Shown piece after piece: positions 53,654-62,315 of a stretch of DNA of 64,000 nt (positions within the stretch are counted from its first letter, which is position 1; each line of letters begins with the position of its first letter). Under the pieces are notes generated by a model. It was given only the letters and a program-made list of their open reading frames with translations, was not told where the DNA came from and searched no databases. Position numbers and translations under genes: made by a program. Source of the stretch: Streptomyces mobaraensis. Lineage in GTDB: Bacteria > Actinomycetota > Actinomycetes > Streptomycetales > Streptomycetaceae. The stretch lies in NCBI RefSeq assembly GCF_020099395.1, contig NZ_CP083590.1:2728001-2792000 (forward strand), written 5' to 3'.

Positions 53654-54910
53654 TCACTCCTCCGGTCTGCGGGCCGCCAGGTACCAGCCGCCGAGGCCCA
53701 GGAGGAGTGCCGTTCCGGTGCCGACGCCCGCGTAGCCGACGGCCTTCAGGCGCCCGTCCGGTGCCGGGGAGGCCGCCGCGGCGCGGAAGGTGGTGCCGTC
53801 GGGGGCGCGGTGGGCGTGAGGGCCGGGCGGGCCCGTCGGCGCGCTCCGGGCCGGTGCCGTGGTGACCGTGAGCGTGACGGGCACCGCTTCCGAACGCCTT
53901 TGACCGACCTTGGTGTTCAGACTGACCTGGAGGTAGTACCAGCCCTCGGATCCCGTGTCCCGTCCCGGCGGCGGTGCGGCGAGGGGGATGGCGACGGCGT
54001 GGCCCTGGTAGCCGTCCGTCCGGTTCGTCACATGGCCGCGGGCGGCGTCGTTCAGGCCCAGGCGCACGCCGTTGGCGACATAGGGGACGCGTCCCGGGGC
54101 GTCACCGAACGTCGCTTTCGCGAACAGCTGGCGGCCGGTGGCAACCGGGGTGCGGTAGAAGCGGGTCTCCCCCGGGCGGATCGAGTCCTTCCAGGTGCCC
54201 GTCCGGACGTCGGCCGCGTCGTTGAACCCGCTGCCTCCGGTGACGTCCTTCGCCGGTCCGGCCGGTTCCGGTGGTGGTTCTGAGCTCCATGTGCCGGGTG
54301 GAGACGTCGGCTTGGGGGTGACCGGTGGGTGGCGGGTGACGGCGGTAAGTTCCAGGGAGACGGGGGCGGGGTCTCCGTCGTCCGCTTCGCCCCGGGCCAC
54401 GACGAAGTGGTAGGTGCCGGCCGCCGCACAGGGTCCGCCCGCTCCCGCGAGACGTTCGGTGTGGTCGGCGAGTGGGTAGGCACCGCCTTCGGCGAGGAAG
54501 GAGCGGTGGCGCGACGGTCCGCAAGGGGTGCCGTCGGCGCGGCGCAGCGATACGTCGATGCCGTCGCGGAGGCCCGGGGTGCCGCCCGGGCGAGGTGCGG
54601 CGACCGCGGAGACGTAGGCGTCGGACGTGCCGTCCAGGCGGACGGCGTAGAACTTCCGCTCGCCCGGGGCGATGGTGTCCGTCGCCGTGTGGCCGCTCGG
54701 CACGAGGGGCGGGTCGGCTGTGGCGGCCCGCGCTCCGTGGATCTCCTGGGCGTCGGGCGCCGTCCGGTAGGCGGCCGGCGGTCCGGCGCTCGTCGCCCCG
54801 GCGGGTGCGGCGACCGCGGGGGCCGCTGCCGTGGCGAGCGCTCCTGCGGCGAGGGCCAGTCGCAGCGCGCCGGTTCCCTTCCGTGCCGACCGCCTCGTAC
54901 CGCCCGTCAC
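53654..54910 (-). CDS. Secreted, membrane-anchored protein of unknown function
   Basis: The protein has 418 residues. The signal peptide (LRLALAAGALATAAAPAVAAPAGA) is clear. Two similar beta-rich modules follow, each with a SIRPGETRFYRTPV or TIAPGERKFYAVRL start, at about 80-190 and 235-345. These resemble bacterial pre-peptidase C-terminal-like domains. A Pro-rich linker leads to one C-terminal helix (GVGTGTALLLGLGGWYLAA) and a short charged end, so it is anchored in the membrane and exposed outside. It may belong to the pilus/secretion locus, but no function is proven. Confidence 0.75.
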   Translation of the reverse strand: MTGGTRRSARKGTGALRLALAAGALATAAAPAVAAPAGATSAGPPAAYRTAPDAQEIHGARAATADPPLVPSGHTATDTIAPGERKFYAVRLDGTSDAYVSAVAAPRPGGTPGLRDGIDVSLRRADGTPCGPSRHRSFLAEGGAYPLADHTERLAGAGGPCAAAGTYHFVVARGEADDGDPAPVSLELTAVTRHPPVTPKPTSPPGTWSSEPPPEPAGPAKDVTGGSGFNDAADVRTGTWKDSIRPGETRFYRTPVATGRQLFAKATFGDAPGRVPYVANGVRLGLNDAARGHVTNRTDGYQGHAVAIPLAAPPPGRDTGSEGWYYLQVSLNTKVGQRRSEAVPVTLTVTTAPARSAPTGPPGPHAHRAPDGTTFRAAAASPAPDGRLKAVGYAGVGTGTALLLGLGGWYLAARRPEE

Positions 54911-55000
54911 GTACCGCCCCCCTCGTTCGCCACCAGGGCTTTCGGAAGGCCCATCCTGCCGCCTGGCGAGGGTGGTTGGCGAGATACCGGTGGGGCGGTT

Positions 55001-56122
55001 TCAGCCGGTGAGGGAGGTGATCTCGCATGCGCGAGCGTCGAGGCCCCAGGGGTGGGCCTCGGCCAGCACCTCCTCCGGCCCGTCGCCGAGGCGGGCGGTG
55101 AGGACGAACCGGTGGGTGTCCCCGACGCGCCGCGGTTCGAACGCGAGGTGGGCGAACCAGCCCGTCTCCGGTCCGGTCGCGGCCGTGCGCAACCGGGCGA
55201 GCTCCGTCTCGACACGGTCCCATTCCGCGGGTGGTACGTACTGGCGCATCACGGAGTGCCAGACGACGGTGAGGGTGCCGGAGCGGAGGCCGGCGTCGGC
55301 GAGGAAGTCGGCCGCGCCCTGGGAGAGGACCCGGGCGGGCAGTCGCCGGGCCAGGTCGATGGCTCCGGAGAGCCGGACGGGGCGGGCCGGGTGATCGGGC
55401 CAGACGTAGGCGCGGAGGGCGAGGGCGCCGGTGGGGTCGAGGGGGTCCAGCGGGTCGACGTCGCAGCCGAGGCGTTCGACGACGTCCAGGGCGGGGACGC
55501 GGGCCGCGGCGTCGGCGATCCGGGGCGGTGGGGTGCCGTCGCGCCAGGCGCCGTCGAGGACGACGGGCGAGGCGGGGTCTCCCCAGGCGAAGCGGGGTGC
55601 CGCCGGGTCGCCGGCGGTGACGCGGAAGCGGTCGGCGCGGAGGTTGAGGCCGCCGCTGGCGCCGAGTTCGAGCAGGCGGACGGGGGGCGGTTCGGGGGTT
55701 CCGAGGGCGGCGACCGTGGTGAGCAGGCCGCTGATCAGCATGTTCGCGCGGCCGACCTCGTTCGTCTGGGGCGGGCGGCGCATCCAGTCGGTGATGTGCT
55801 CGGGGTGGTCGGCGACGGCGCGCCGGAACGGTTCCCACGCCGCGTCCGGGTCGTCGGCGGTGCCGCCCGCCGTGGGGTAGTGGGCGGCCAGGTCCGGTGC
55901 TTCGCCGAGCAGGACGAGCGCGTGGACCGCGCCCATCAGCCGGAGTCCGACGGCGGCCGGGCCCGGGGCGCCCTCCAGGGGGGCCACGGCGTCGGCGCAG
56001 GGTCCGCCGTCGCGGACGTCCTGGGCGGCGCGGGTGAGGAGCGTGGCGTAGAGGGGGGAGTTGAGTTCGGCGCAGGCCTGGGCCTGGGTGTCGAGGAGGT
56101 CGGCGGTGCGGGCGCGGGTCAT
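55001..56122 (-). CDS. DUF2332 domain protein
   Basis: The protein has 373 residues. LNSPLYATLLTRAAQDV near the start, QTNEVGRANMLISGLL, LLELGASGGLNLRADRF (resembling a SAM-binding motif I) and LPARVLSQGAADFLADAG are the conserved blocks of DUF2332. A methyltransferase-like fold is suggested by the ELGASGGLNL loop, but activity is unknown. GAGGAGG precedes ATG 56122. Confidence 0.82.
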   Translation of the reverse strand: MTRARTADLLDTQAQACAELNSPLYATLLTRAAQDVRDGGPCADAVAPLEGAPGPAAVGLRLMGAVHALVLLGEAPDLAAHYPTAGGTADDPDAAWEPFRRAVADHPEHITDWMRRPPQTNEVGRANMLISGLLTTVAALGTPEPPPVRLLELGASGGLNLRADRFRVTAGDPAAPRFAWGDPASPVVLDGAWRDGTPPPRIADAAARVPALDVVERLGCDVDPLDPLDPTGALALRAYVWPDHPARPVRLSGAIDLARRLPARVLSQGAADFLADAGLRSGTLTVVWHSVMRQYVPPAEWDRVETELARLRTAATGPETGWFAHLAFEPRRVGDTHRFVLTARLGDGPEEVLAEAHPWGLDARACEITSLTG

Positions 56123-56293
56123 GGGCCCTCCTCGGGGACTGTCGGTGTCGTCCGGCGATGGTCGGTGCTGTCCGGCGGTATCGGTCAACCTAGCGGCGGA
56201 CGCGCTGGTTCCGGGGAGGATGGGGCAGTGATCCACACCTCAGGCGCGCGCCGGCCTCGGTACGTGGGTGTGCCGGGGCGCGGTGCCGGGTGT

Positions 56294-56938
56294 TCAGCGG
56301 CCCTGGCGGGGGAAGCTGACCTCCACTCTGCGGTTCTTGCGGCGGCCGTCCTCCGTGGCGTTGTCCGCGATGGGGTAGTCCTCGCCGTAGCCGCGGATCT
56401 GGTAGGAGATCGCGGAGGAGCCGAGTTCTTTGGCAAGTTGGCGCTGTACGGCGTTGGCGCGTTCTTTGGACAGGGCTGTCCCGTGGTCGGCGGATCCGAG
56501 GTTGTCGGTGAATCCGAAGACGCGCAGGGTGGTGGCGTGTTGGTTGCGTGCCTCGTCGGCGATGGTTTTTATGCGTTGGGCCGCGGCGCCGTTGAGGGAC
56601 GAACTGTCCTTGTCGAAGAGGACTTCGGCTTGAAGGGCGAAGGTGACGTTGACGTTGGTGTCGACGCGGCGTTCGCTGCCGTTGCCGGTTTCGATGACGG
56701 ATTTGATGTCCAGGACCCGGCCGGGGGCGAGTTTCGCGCCTTTGCGGAGTCTGAGTCCGGAGGCGTGGGCGTCGAGCTTGACGGGCGGCTCGCTGCGGGC
56801 CTGGTCTCCGGGGCCGGAGGCGTGGGCGGGGGCCGGCGCGGCGGTGAGGAGGGCGGCCGCCGTGAAGGCCGCCGTGAGGACGGCCGTGGCGAGCGGCCCG
56901 TGGTGGCGGGCGGGCGGTGTCGGCGGGCGGCGGGTCAC
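56294..56938 (-). CDS. Secreted OmpA-domain protein
   Basis: The protein has 214 residues. A signal peptide (LATAVLTAAFTAAALLTAAPAPAHA) precedes a C-terminal OmpA/MotB peptidoglycan-binding domain (about 105-210): EVLFDKDSSSLN, TLRVFGFTDNLGSADHGTALSKERANAVQRQL and GYGEDYPIADNATEDGRRKNRRVEV, with the Asp and Arg that hold diaminopimelate. In a Gram-positive it should bind the wall from outside the membrane. The GTG at 56938 lies 3 bases after the lipoprotein stop, so the two are one operon. Confidence 0.88.
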   Translation of the reverse strand: MTRRPPTPPARHHGPLATAVLTAAFTAAALLTAAPAPAHASGPGDQARSEPPVKLDAHASGLRLRKGAKLAPGRVLDIKSVIETGNGSERRVDTNVNVTFALQAEVLFDKDSSSLNGAAAQRIKTIADEARNQHATTLRVFGFTDNLGSADHGTALSKERANAVQRQLAKELGSSAISYQIRGYGEDYPIADNATEDGRRKNRRVEVSFPRQGR

Positions 56939-56941
56939 GGG

Positions 56942-57523
56942 TCACCCCGAGAGCGCGATGCGGACGGTGGGCATGGTGGGGATCTGGAAGTCGACCTGGG
57001 CGACGTCGGCGGGAGGTGCGGGGAACTGGGCGAAGAGGGGCCGGGATTCCTGGGGTTTGATTCCCGTGAGGCCGGTGCTGCACAGGCATTGGCCGTCGGT
57101 GTCCCGGAGGACGAGGTAGCGCTTTTTTCCCTTGGCGTCGACGAGGGTGGCGCCGGAGACGGCGGACTGAGACCTGACGTCGGTTTCCTTGGAACGCCAT
57201 TCCAGGGCGTTGAACAGTTTGGTGCCGCGGTTGGTGACGGTGCCCTGGACGGTGACGAACCCGCCGTCCTCCCGGGCCGCGGAGGTGATGGTGACGACGA
57301 TTCCGTCGCCGTTGCGCATTTCGCCCAGTGCCGCGGACGACGAGGTTTTTCCCTGGCCTTTGGGTTCGGGTTTCCCGGTGTCCGCGGCGGTCGGGCGGCC
57401 CGACGCGTTCCGCTCGTCGCCACCGCCGTCGCCGCCGTCTCCGCAGCCGGACAGGGCGAGCACCGCGGCGACGGCGAGCGACACCGGCAGCACGGCCCGG
57501 GGGTGTCGGCGCCCTGCGCTCAT
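56942..57523 (-). CDS. Lipoprotein of unknown function, paired with the OmpA protein
   Basis: The protein has 193 residues. The lipobox LALSGCG places the acylated Cys at about residue 27, followed by a Gly/Asp-rich linker. A beta-sandwich-like domain (ITSAAREDGGFVTVQGTVTNRGTKLFNALEW) contains a paired CLCS near 150. It should be anchored to the outer face of the membrane. It lies 25 bp after the TadG-like gene and directly before the OmpA gene, so it may form a surface complex with the Tad pilus machinery. Confidence 0.8.
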   Translation of the reverse strand: MSAGRRHPRAVLPVSLAVAAVLALSGCGDGGDGGGDERNASGRPTAADTGKPEPKGQGKTSSSAALGEMRNGDGIVVTITSAAREDGGFVTVQGTVTNRGTKLFNALEWRSKETDVRSQSAVSGATLVDAKGKKRYLVLRDTDGQCLCSTGLTGIKPQESRPLFAQFPAPPADVAQVDFQIPTMPTVRIALSG

Positions 57524-57548
57524 GGGTGGCGTTCCTCCGCTCGTGGGG

Positions 57549-58199
57549 TCATCGGTCGGTGGCGGCGAGGCGGACGGCGAAGAGGGTGCGTGCCGTGAGC
57601 CGGGGGTCGGGGTGGGCGGGGTCGACGGTCAGCGGCCCGTCGTCGCAGTCGAGCCGGGCGTAAGCGGCGCCAACGTCCCCGCCCGGGGCGGGGCGGCAGC
57701 GGGGGGCGACGACGGCACGGGAGCTGACGGTGGGGCGGACGTCCTCGCTGCCGGGGACGACGGAGGTGCCGATCCCGTCGCGGGCGGTGACGGTGACGTC
57801 GAAGGCCAGCGTCGTGGGGTCGGGACCGGGGGCCGGGGCGCAGCCGGGGCCGGTGAGGCCGGCGGCGTTGTCGCGGGCGAGGCGTTCCGCTTCGCGGCAG
57901 GCGGTGACGGGGGTGTCGCCGCGGCCGTCGAACCAGCGCCGCCAGTCGCCGCCGGGCCGGGTGGTGAGATCCCGGAGGAAGCCGGTGTAGGACTGCTCCC
58001 GGTAGTCCTGTGCGGCGGCGAGGGCGGCGGCGTCGGCGGCGGACCCGGTGCCGTTCCTGGCGGCTCCCGCCATGCCGACGGCGAAGACGGCGAGCGCGAC
58101 GAACAGGAACCCGGCGACCGCCACGATGTACAGGGGGAACGCCTGGCCCGCGTCCCGTCGACCGGGCGGCCCGCGGAACAGCGGCGGACCTGGGGTCAC
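57549..58199 (-). CDS. TadG-like pilus-assembly protein
   Basis: The protein has 216 residues. The start DAGQAFPLYIVAVAGFLFVALAVFAVGMAGAARNGTGSAADAAALAAAQ is the Tad_N-type helix that anchors the protein, followed by an extracytoplasmic domain with Cys residues. TadG proteins are large pseudopilin-like parts of the Tad apparatus. This one is short and lacks a von Willebrand domain. GTG 58199 overlaps the pilin stop (GTGA). Confidence 0.78.
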   Translation of the reverse strand: MTPGPPLFRGPPGRRDAGQAFPLYIVAVAGFLFVALAVFAVGMAGAARNGTGSAADAAALAAAQDYREQSYTGFLRDLTTRPGGDWRRWFDGRGDTPVTACREAERLARDNAAGLTGPGCAPAPGPDPTTLAFDVTVTARDGIGTSVVPGSEDVRPTVSSRAVVAPRCRPAPGGDVGAAYARLDCDDGPLTVDPAHPDPRLTARTLFAVRLAATDR

Positions 58200-58357
58200 T
58201 TGGCGATTTTTTGGATCTGATCCATGATCGCTTTTGCGATCACCGTGCCGAAGTCCGTCGTCGTGAGGACGAGGACGATCGCCACCACGACGGCGATGAT
58301 GCCCAGGTACTCGACCGAGGTCTGCCCCCGGTCGTCCTCCCAGAAGCGCTTCCCCAT
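58196..58357 (-). CDS. flp: Flp-type pilin
   Basis: The protein is 53 residues. A short charged leader (MGKRFWEDDRGQ) is followed by TSVEYLGIIAVVVAIVLVLTT, the hydrophobic helix with Glu at the fifth position after the leader-type Gly, as in Flp pilins. It should be cut by the prepilin peptidase and polymerised into a thin pilus. ATG 58357 is placed 8 bases after GGAGGGG, and ATG 58363 is an alternative. A coupled TadG-like gene follows. Confidence 0.88.
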   Translation of the reverse strand: MGKRFWEDDRGQTSVEYLGIIAVVVAIVLVLTTTDFGTVIAKAIMDQIQKIAK

Positions 58358-58441
58358 TCCCATCCCCTCCACGCGTGGCCGGGCGCTGCGGGTGGCGTCC
58401 GGAACGGCCGGTCGCCGCAGGGGAAACGTACGCCCGAACAC

Positions 58442-58643
58442 CGGACGCGGGACAGTGCGCGTGCCTCGTATTCCCTCTTTCGCAGGGGAGTTGGTCGTTC
58501 CCGTGCGTCACACGCGCCACCCCCGTCCAGCTTCGCGTACCACCGCCGAGGTCCTTCGGGCGAAGACTGTCCCACAGCCGGTTGCAGAAGCGAAGAGGTT
58601 TCACAGAACTCCTCCGTCCGGACCGCCGCCCGCCGTCCCGGCC
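58442..58643. other. Intergenic gap upstream of the pilin gene
   Basis: These bases between the TadC stop and the pilin gene contain no gene. Because the pilin needs much higher expression than the machinery genes, a separate pilin promoter here is likely. The patch CGAAGCTGGACGGGG and nearby bases give no clear -10. Confidence 0.35.
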
Positions 58644-59531
58644 TCATCGGCCCGACACCGTGCCGAAGTCGACGCCCGAGCCGAGGAAGAATCCGGCGAT
58701 CATCAGGGCCAGCGTGCCGGGGACCATGAACGTGGTGATGACGACCGTGGCCTTGGGGACCGCGCGGGCCGCCCTGCGGCGGGCGTTCTGGGCGTCGGTG
58801 CGGCGCATGTCGGCTGCGATGTCCATGAGGGTGTCCACGATGGGCGAGCCGAGCTCCTCGCCCTGCTGGAGGGCCGAGACGAACTGCGCGACCTGTTCGG
58901 AGTCGTTCCGCCGGCGCAGCCCGTCGAAGGCGTCCCGGCGGCTGACGCCCATGTCCATCTGCCGCAGAGCGATACGGAGTTCGTCCGCCCACGGACCCTC
59001 GTACCGTTCGGCGACCCGGTCGAGGGCCTGCCGGAAGCTCAGCCCGGCGCTGACGACGACCGCGAGGACGTCGAGGAAGTCGGGGAGCGTCCGTTCGATG
59101 GCGGTCCGCCGCTCCCGGACAGCGGCCCAGATGCCGACCTCGATCCAGAACAGGCCGAAGGCGACGAGCAGCACGGCTATGAGCAACCGCCCCTCGACCA
59201 GCATGACGAGCGCGCCACCGAAACCGAGGGCCCCGTACACCGCGCGGCGGGCCGCGTAGCGGTCGACGGTGAGACCGCCGGGGTTGCCCGCGCGGTCGAT
59301 CCGCGTGCGGATCCGGGCCACGCGGCGCGGGCCCATCAGGCGTAGCACGAGCGGGGCCCACCGCATGCCGAGACGGTCGACGGCCGAGCCGACCGCGGTG
59401 GTGCGGGTGGCTCCGACCTCCAGGGCGACGGCGAGGTCCGGGGGAAGTCTGGCCTCGCTGCGCCAGAGGGCGACGCCGTAGCAGACGCCGGCCACGGACG
59501 CGCCGGCCAGGAGGGCGATCAGCAGGCCCAT
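58644..59531 (-). CDS. tadC: TadC-like type II/IV secretion platform protein
   Basis: The protein has 295 residues of the T2SSF (GspF) fold: membrane helices near 2-20, 110-150 and 265-285, and the cytosolic four-helix bundle TLPDFLDVLAVVVSAGLSFRQALDRVAERYEGPWADELRIAL. With TadB it forms the inner-membrane platform. It starts with ATG 59531, 85 bp after tadB. Confidence 0.9.
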   Translation of the reverse strand: MGLLIALLAGASVAGVCYGVALWRSEARLPPDLAVALEVGATRTTAVGSAVDRLGMRWAPLVLRLMGPRRVARIRTRIDRAGNPGGLTVDRYAARRAVYGALGFGGALVMLVEGRLLIAVLLVAFGLFWIEVGIWAAVRERRTAIERTLPDFLDVLAVVVSAGLSFRQALDRVAERYEGPWADELRIALRQMDMGVSRRDAFDGLRRRNDSEQVAQFVSALQQGEELGSPIVDTLMDIAADMRRTDAQNARRRAARAVPKATVVITTFMVPGTLALMIAGFFLGSGVDFGTVSGR

Positions 59532-59616
59532 GTCCGTCTCCTCGGAGCGTGGTGGGAGGGGTGGGGGGGTGGCAGGGGCGGGTGTGCGGGTGGGCTCTTC
59601 GCCGCGCGGGGCGGGT

Positions 59617-60561
59617 TCAGATGTCGATGCGGGACATGCGGCGTATGAGGAAGAAGCCGACGCCGTAGAGCGCGAAGGCGCCTATGACGGTGAGCTGCCC
59701 GAGGGCGGTGCCCGTCATACGGTCGATGGAGCCGGGGGCGATGCGGTCCAGGAGGAAGAGGGTGCCGACGCCCATCAGGGGAACGACGTATGCCGTGGCG
59801 GTCACCTGGGACAGTTGGGTTCGGACCTCCCGTCGGGTCTCCTTCCGTTCCTCCAGCGTCTCGGTGAGGTTGCGCAGGGAGCGGACGACCGAGCCTCCGG
59901 CGTGGTGGGAGAGGACCAGGGTGGTGACGAGCACGCCGAGTTCGCGGGAGGGCAGCCGGTCGGCCAGTTCGGCGAGGGACTCTTCGACGGAGTGCCCCAC
60001 GGCCAACCGATCGGCGACGGCCGCCAGTTCCTCACCTGCTGGGGCGTCCATCTCCTCCGCCGCCATGCCGAGGGCCGTGCGCAGGGCGAGGCCCGCCTGG
60101 GTGGCGTTGGCGAGGATGCGGGCCAGCTCGGGGAGTTGGTTGATGAACTTCTCGATGCGTTTGCGGCGCTGCCGCCCCAGGAAGGCGAACGCCGTCCAGA
60201 CGGCCACCACCGCGGCGAGCGGTCCGAAGAAGGGGGCCAGTGCGAGGGCTGCCACGACCCAGAGGACAACGGCTGCGGCGCCGGTCCACAGCAGGAAGTC
60301 GCCCGGCGCGACCCCGAGTCCCGTGGCGGCGATGCGCAGTTCCAGCCGTCTGCCGAGGCGCGTCCCGCGCACCGCGCGGTCGAAGCGGCGTAAGGGCCGG
60401 GAGCGGGCGGTGGAGCGGGACGACTCCCCTGGGTCGGCGAGGCGTTCGGCGAGAGCGGCCTGCCGCTCCCGGCCGGTCAGGTACGTCCGTACACCGGCGA
60501 CGGCGAGCACGCCGCAGAGCAGGGTGATGCCCAGGGTCAGGAGCGCGAGGGAGTCGTTCAT
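59617..60561 (-). CDS. tadB: TadB-like type II/IV secretion platform protein
   Basis: The protein has 314 residues. Helices lie near 5-25, 90-120 and 265-310, with the T2SSF bundle INQLPELARILANATQAGLALRTALGMAAEEMDAPAGEELAAVADRLAVGHSVEESLAEL between. It is paralogous to TadC. Its gene is separated from tadA by about 195 bp that contain a simple repeat. Confidence 0.9.
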   Translation of the reverse strand: MNDSLALLTLGITLLCGVLAVAGVRTYLTGRERQAALAERLADPGESSRSTARSRPLRRFDRAVRGTRLGRRLELRIAATGLGVAPGDFLLWTGAAAVVLWVVAALALAPFFGPLAAVVAVWTAFAFLGRQRRKRIEKFINQLPELARILANATQAGLALRTALGMAAEEMDAPAGEELAAVADRLAVGHSVEESLAELADRLPSRELGVLVTTLVLSHHAGGSVVRSLRNLTETLEERKETRREVRTQLSQVTATAYVVPLMGVGTLFLLDRIAPGSIDRMTGTALGQLTVIGAFALYGVGFFLIRRMSRIDI

Positions 60562-60755
60562 GTGCGGTCGCCTTTCGTGGCCTTCCTTGGCCTTCCGTGG
60601 CCTTTTCCGTGGCCTTTCGTGGCCGTCTCCATGGCCTCTGGTCCGTACCGTCGTGGGTGCCGCGGCGGCTGCCGCCGGCGTCCTGGTGGGTCTTCCCAGG
60701 AGGCGGCCTCGGGTGAACCCCGAGTCGACCCGGACGCGTCCCGGATATCACCCCA
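60562..60755. repeat. Simple repeat in the tadA-tadB gap
   Basis: From about 60574 to 60635 the plus strand repeats a TGGCCTT core (GTGGCCTTCC, TTGGCCTTCC, GTGGCCTTTT and similar) at 10-12 bp spacing, six or so copies. The rest of the gap (60640-60755) is GC-rich with no visible gene. Confidence 0.6.
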
Positions 60756-62315
60756 CTAGGGGGTCTGTTCGGCTTCCGCGGCCCCCTCGCCGTACGCGGC
60801 ACCCTCGCCGTAAGCCGTCCCCTCGCCGTAAGCCGTCCCCTCGCCGTAAGCCGTCCCCTCGCCGTACGCAGCCCCCTCGCCGGCCGGGACTCTCTCGCCG
60901 GCCGCGGCCCGCCCGGCGTGGCGGCCCGTGGTGCGTGGCCCGGCGACGGTGCCGGGCGGCGCGGCGACCCCGAACGCCTGCGGAACCGGCTCGTTGGCCA
61001 GGCGCAACCGGCCGACGGCCCGCTCGGGCAGCGGGAAGTGGGCGAACGTGCCGCGGACGACGCGGTCCGGGCCCATGGGCAGCGCGTCGAAGCAGACGAC
61101 GGCGGTGAGACGGTGGCCGGTGGCGGCCGGCGCCCAGGCGGCGGACCGCTCGGCCGGAGCGCCGGGCCGCCCGTGGGGCGCGTAGGAGTCCAGTAGCGCC
61201 ACTTCACTGATGCGGCGCGCTCCGTCGGCGGTGCGGGTGAGCTGGACGACGCAGTCCACGGCGCTGTCGATCTGGTCGCGCAGCGCCTCGTAGGGGATCT
61301 TGACCTCCGACATGGAGGCCAGTGTGCGCAGCCGCATCAGCGCGTCCTCGGCGCTGTTGGCGTGGACGGTGGCGAGGGAGCCGTCGTGCCCGGTGGACAT
61401 GGCCTGGAGCATGTCGAGGGTCTCCCCGCCCCGGACCTCACCCACGATGATGCGGTCGGGACGCATGCGCAGGGAGTTGCGCACCAGGTCCCGGATGGTG
61501 ATCCGGCCCTTGCCCTCCACGTTGGGCGGGCGGGATTCAAGGCGGATCACATGTGTCTGCTGGAGCTGGAGTTCGGCGGCGTCCTCGACGGTGATGACGC
61601 GCTCGCCGTCCGGGATGAGGCCGGAGAGGGCGTTGAGCAGCGTGGTTTTGCCGGAGCCGGTGGGGCCGGAGATGACGATGTTGAACTTCGCCCGGACCAG
61701 CCCCGCGAGCAGCATCAGCGTCGGCTCGTCCAGCGTGCCGATGCCGACGAGTTCGCGCAGCGTGTAGACGCGCGGGAAGCGGCGGATGGTGAGGGTGGCG
61801 CCGTTGAGGGCGAGGGGCGGGATGATGACGTTGACGCGTTCACCGCTGGGGAGGCGGGCGTCGACCATGGGATTGGACTCGTCCACGCGGCGGTTGACGG
61901 TGGAGACGATGCGTTCGATGGTCTGCATCAGCTGCTCGTGGGAGGCGAACCGCACGGGGACGGCCTCGACGCGGCCGGCGCGCTCGACGAAGACCTGGTC
62001 CGGTCCGTTGACCATGATCTCGGTGACGGTCGGGTCCTCCAGGAGGGGTTCGAGGATGCCCAGGCCCAGGGCCTCGTCCACGACCCGGCGGATGAGCCGG
62101 TCGCGTTCGGCGGTGGAGAGGACCGGGCCCTCGCGGCTGATGATGTGGCCCAGCACCCGCTCCAGCCGGGCCCGCCGCTCGGCGGCGGCGAGCGCGGACA
62201 TCTCGGCGAGGTCGATCTCCTCCAGGAGCTTGGCGCGGTAGACGGGGACGAGGTGGTCCGACTCCCGCCCGCCGCCGGGCGGTTCGGGGCTGACGACGCG
62301 GGCCCGGAGGCTCAT
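60756..62315 (-). CDS. tadA: TadA/CpaF-type secretion ATPase
   Basis: The protein has 519 residues. A helical N-terminal domain precedes the T2SSE ATPase: Walker A GPTGSGKTTL at 217-226, the Asp-box VITVEDAAELQL, Walker B-like IIVGEVRGGETLDMLQAM and the His-box TGHDGSLATVHAN. It powers pilus assembly from the cytosolic side. Its tail has in-frame 6-residue repeats (AYGEGT/A, five copies) encoded by an 18-bp tandem repeat, so it is longer than usual. ATG overlaps the stop of the preceding tadE gene (ATGA). Confidence 0.95.
   Translation of the reverse strand: MSLRARVVSPEPPGGGRESDHLVPVYRAKLLEEIDLAEMSALAAAERRARLERVLGHIISREGPVLSTAERDRLIRRVVDEALGLGILEPLLEDPTVTEIMVNGPDQVFVERAGRVEAVPVRFASHEQLMQTIERIVSTVNRRVDESNPMVDARLPSGERVNVIIPPLALNGATLTIRRFPRVYTLRELVGIGTLDEPTLMLLAGLVRAKFNIVISGPTGSGKTTLLNALSGLIPDGERVITVEDAAELQLQQTHVIRLESRPPNVEGKGRITIRDLVRNSLRMRPDRIIVGEVRGGETLDMLQAMSTGHDGSLATVHANSAEDALMRLRTLASMSEVKIPYEALRDQIDSAVDCVVQLTRTADGARRISEVALLDSYAPHGRPGAPAERSAAWAPAATGHRLTAVVCFDALPMGPDRVVRGTFAHFPLPERAVGRLRLANEPVPQAFGVAAPPGTVAGPRTTGRHAGRAAAGERVPAGEGAAYGEGTAYGEGTAYGEGTAYGEGAAYGEGAAEAEQTP
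60785..60880. repeat. 18-bp tandem repeat encoding the TadA tail
   Basis: Five units, on the plus strand CCCTCGCCGTAAGCCGTC and close variants, encode Ala-Tyr-Gly-Glu-Gly-Thr/Ala. The three middle units are identical or nearly so. Confidence 0.85.

Noticed and set aside
54329..57598. A 1,089-residue open frame on the plus strand
   Set aside because: It is antisense to the secreted protein, DUF2332, OmpA and lipoprotein genes and consists of Gly/Arg/Val-rich low-complexity sequence typical of antisense frames in high-GC DNA.
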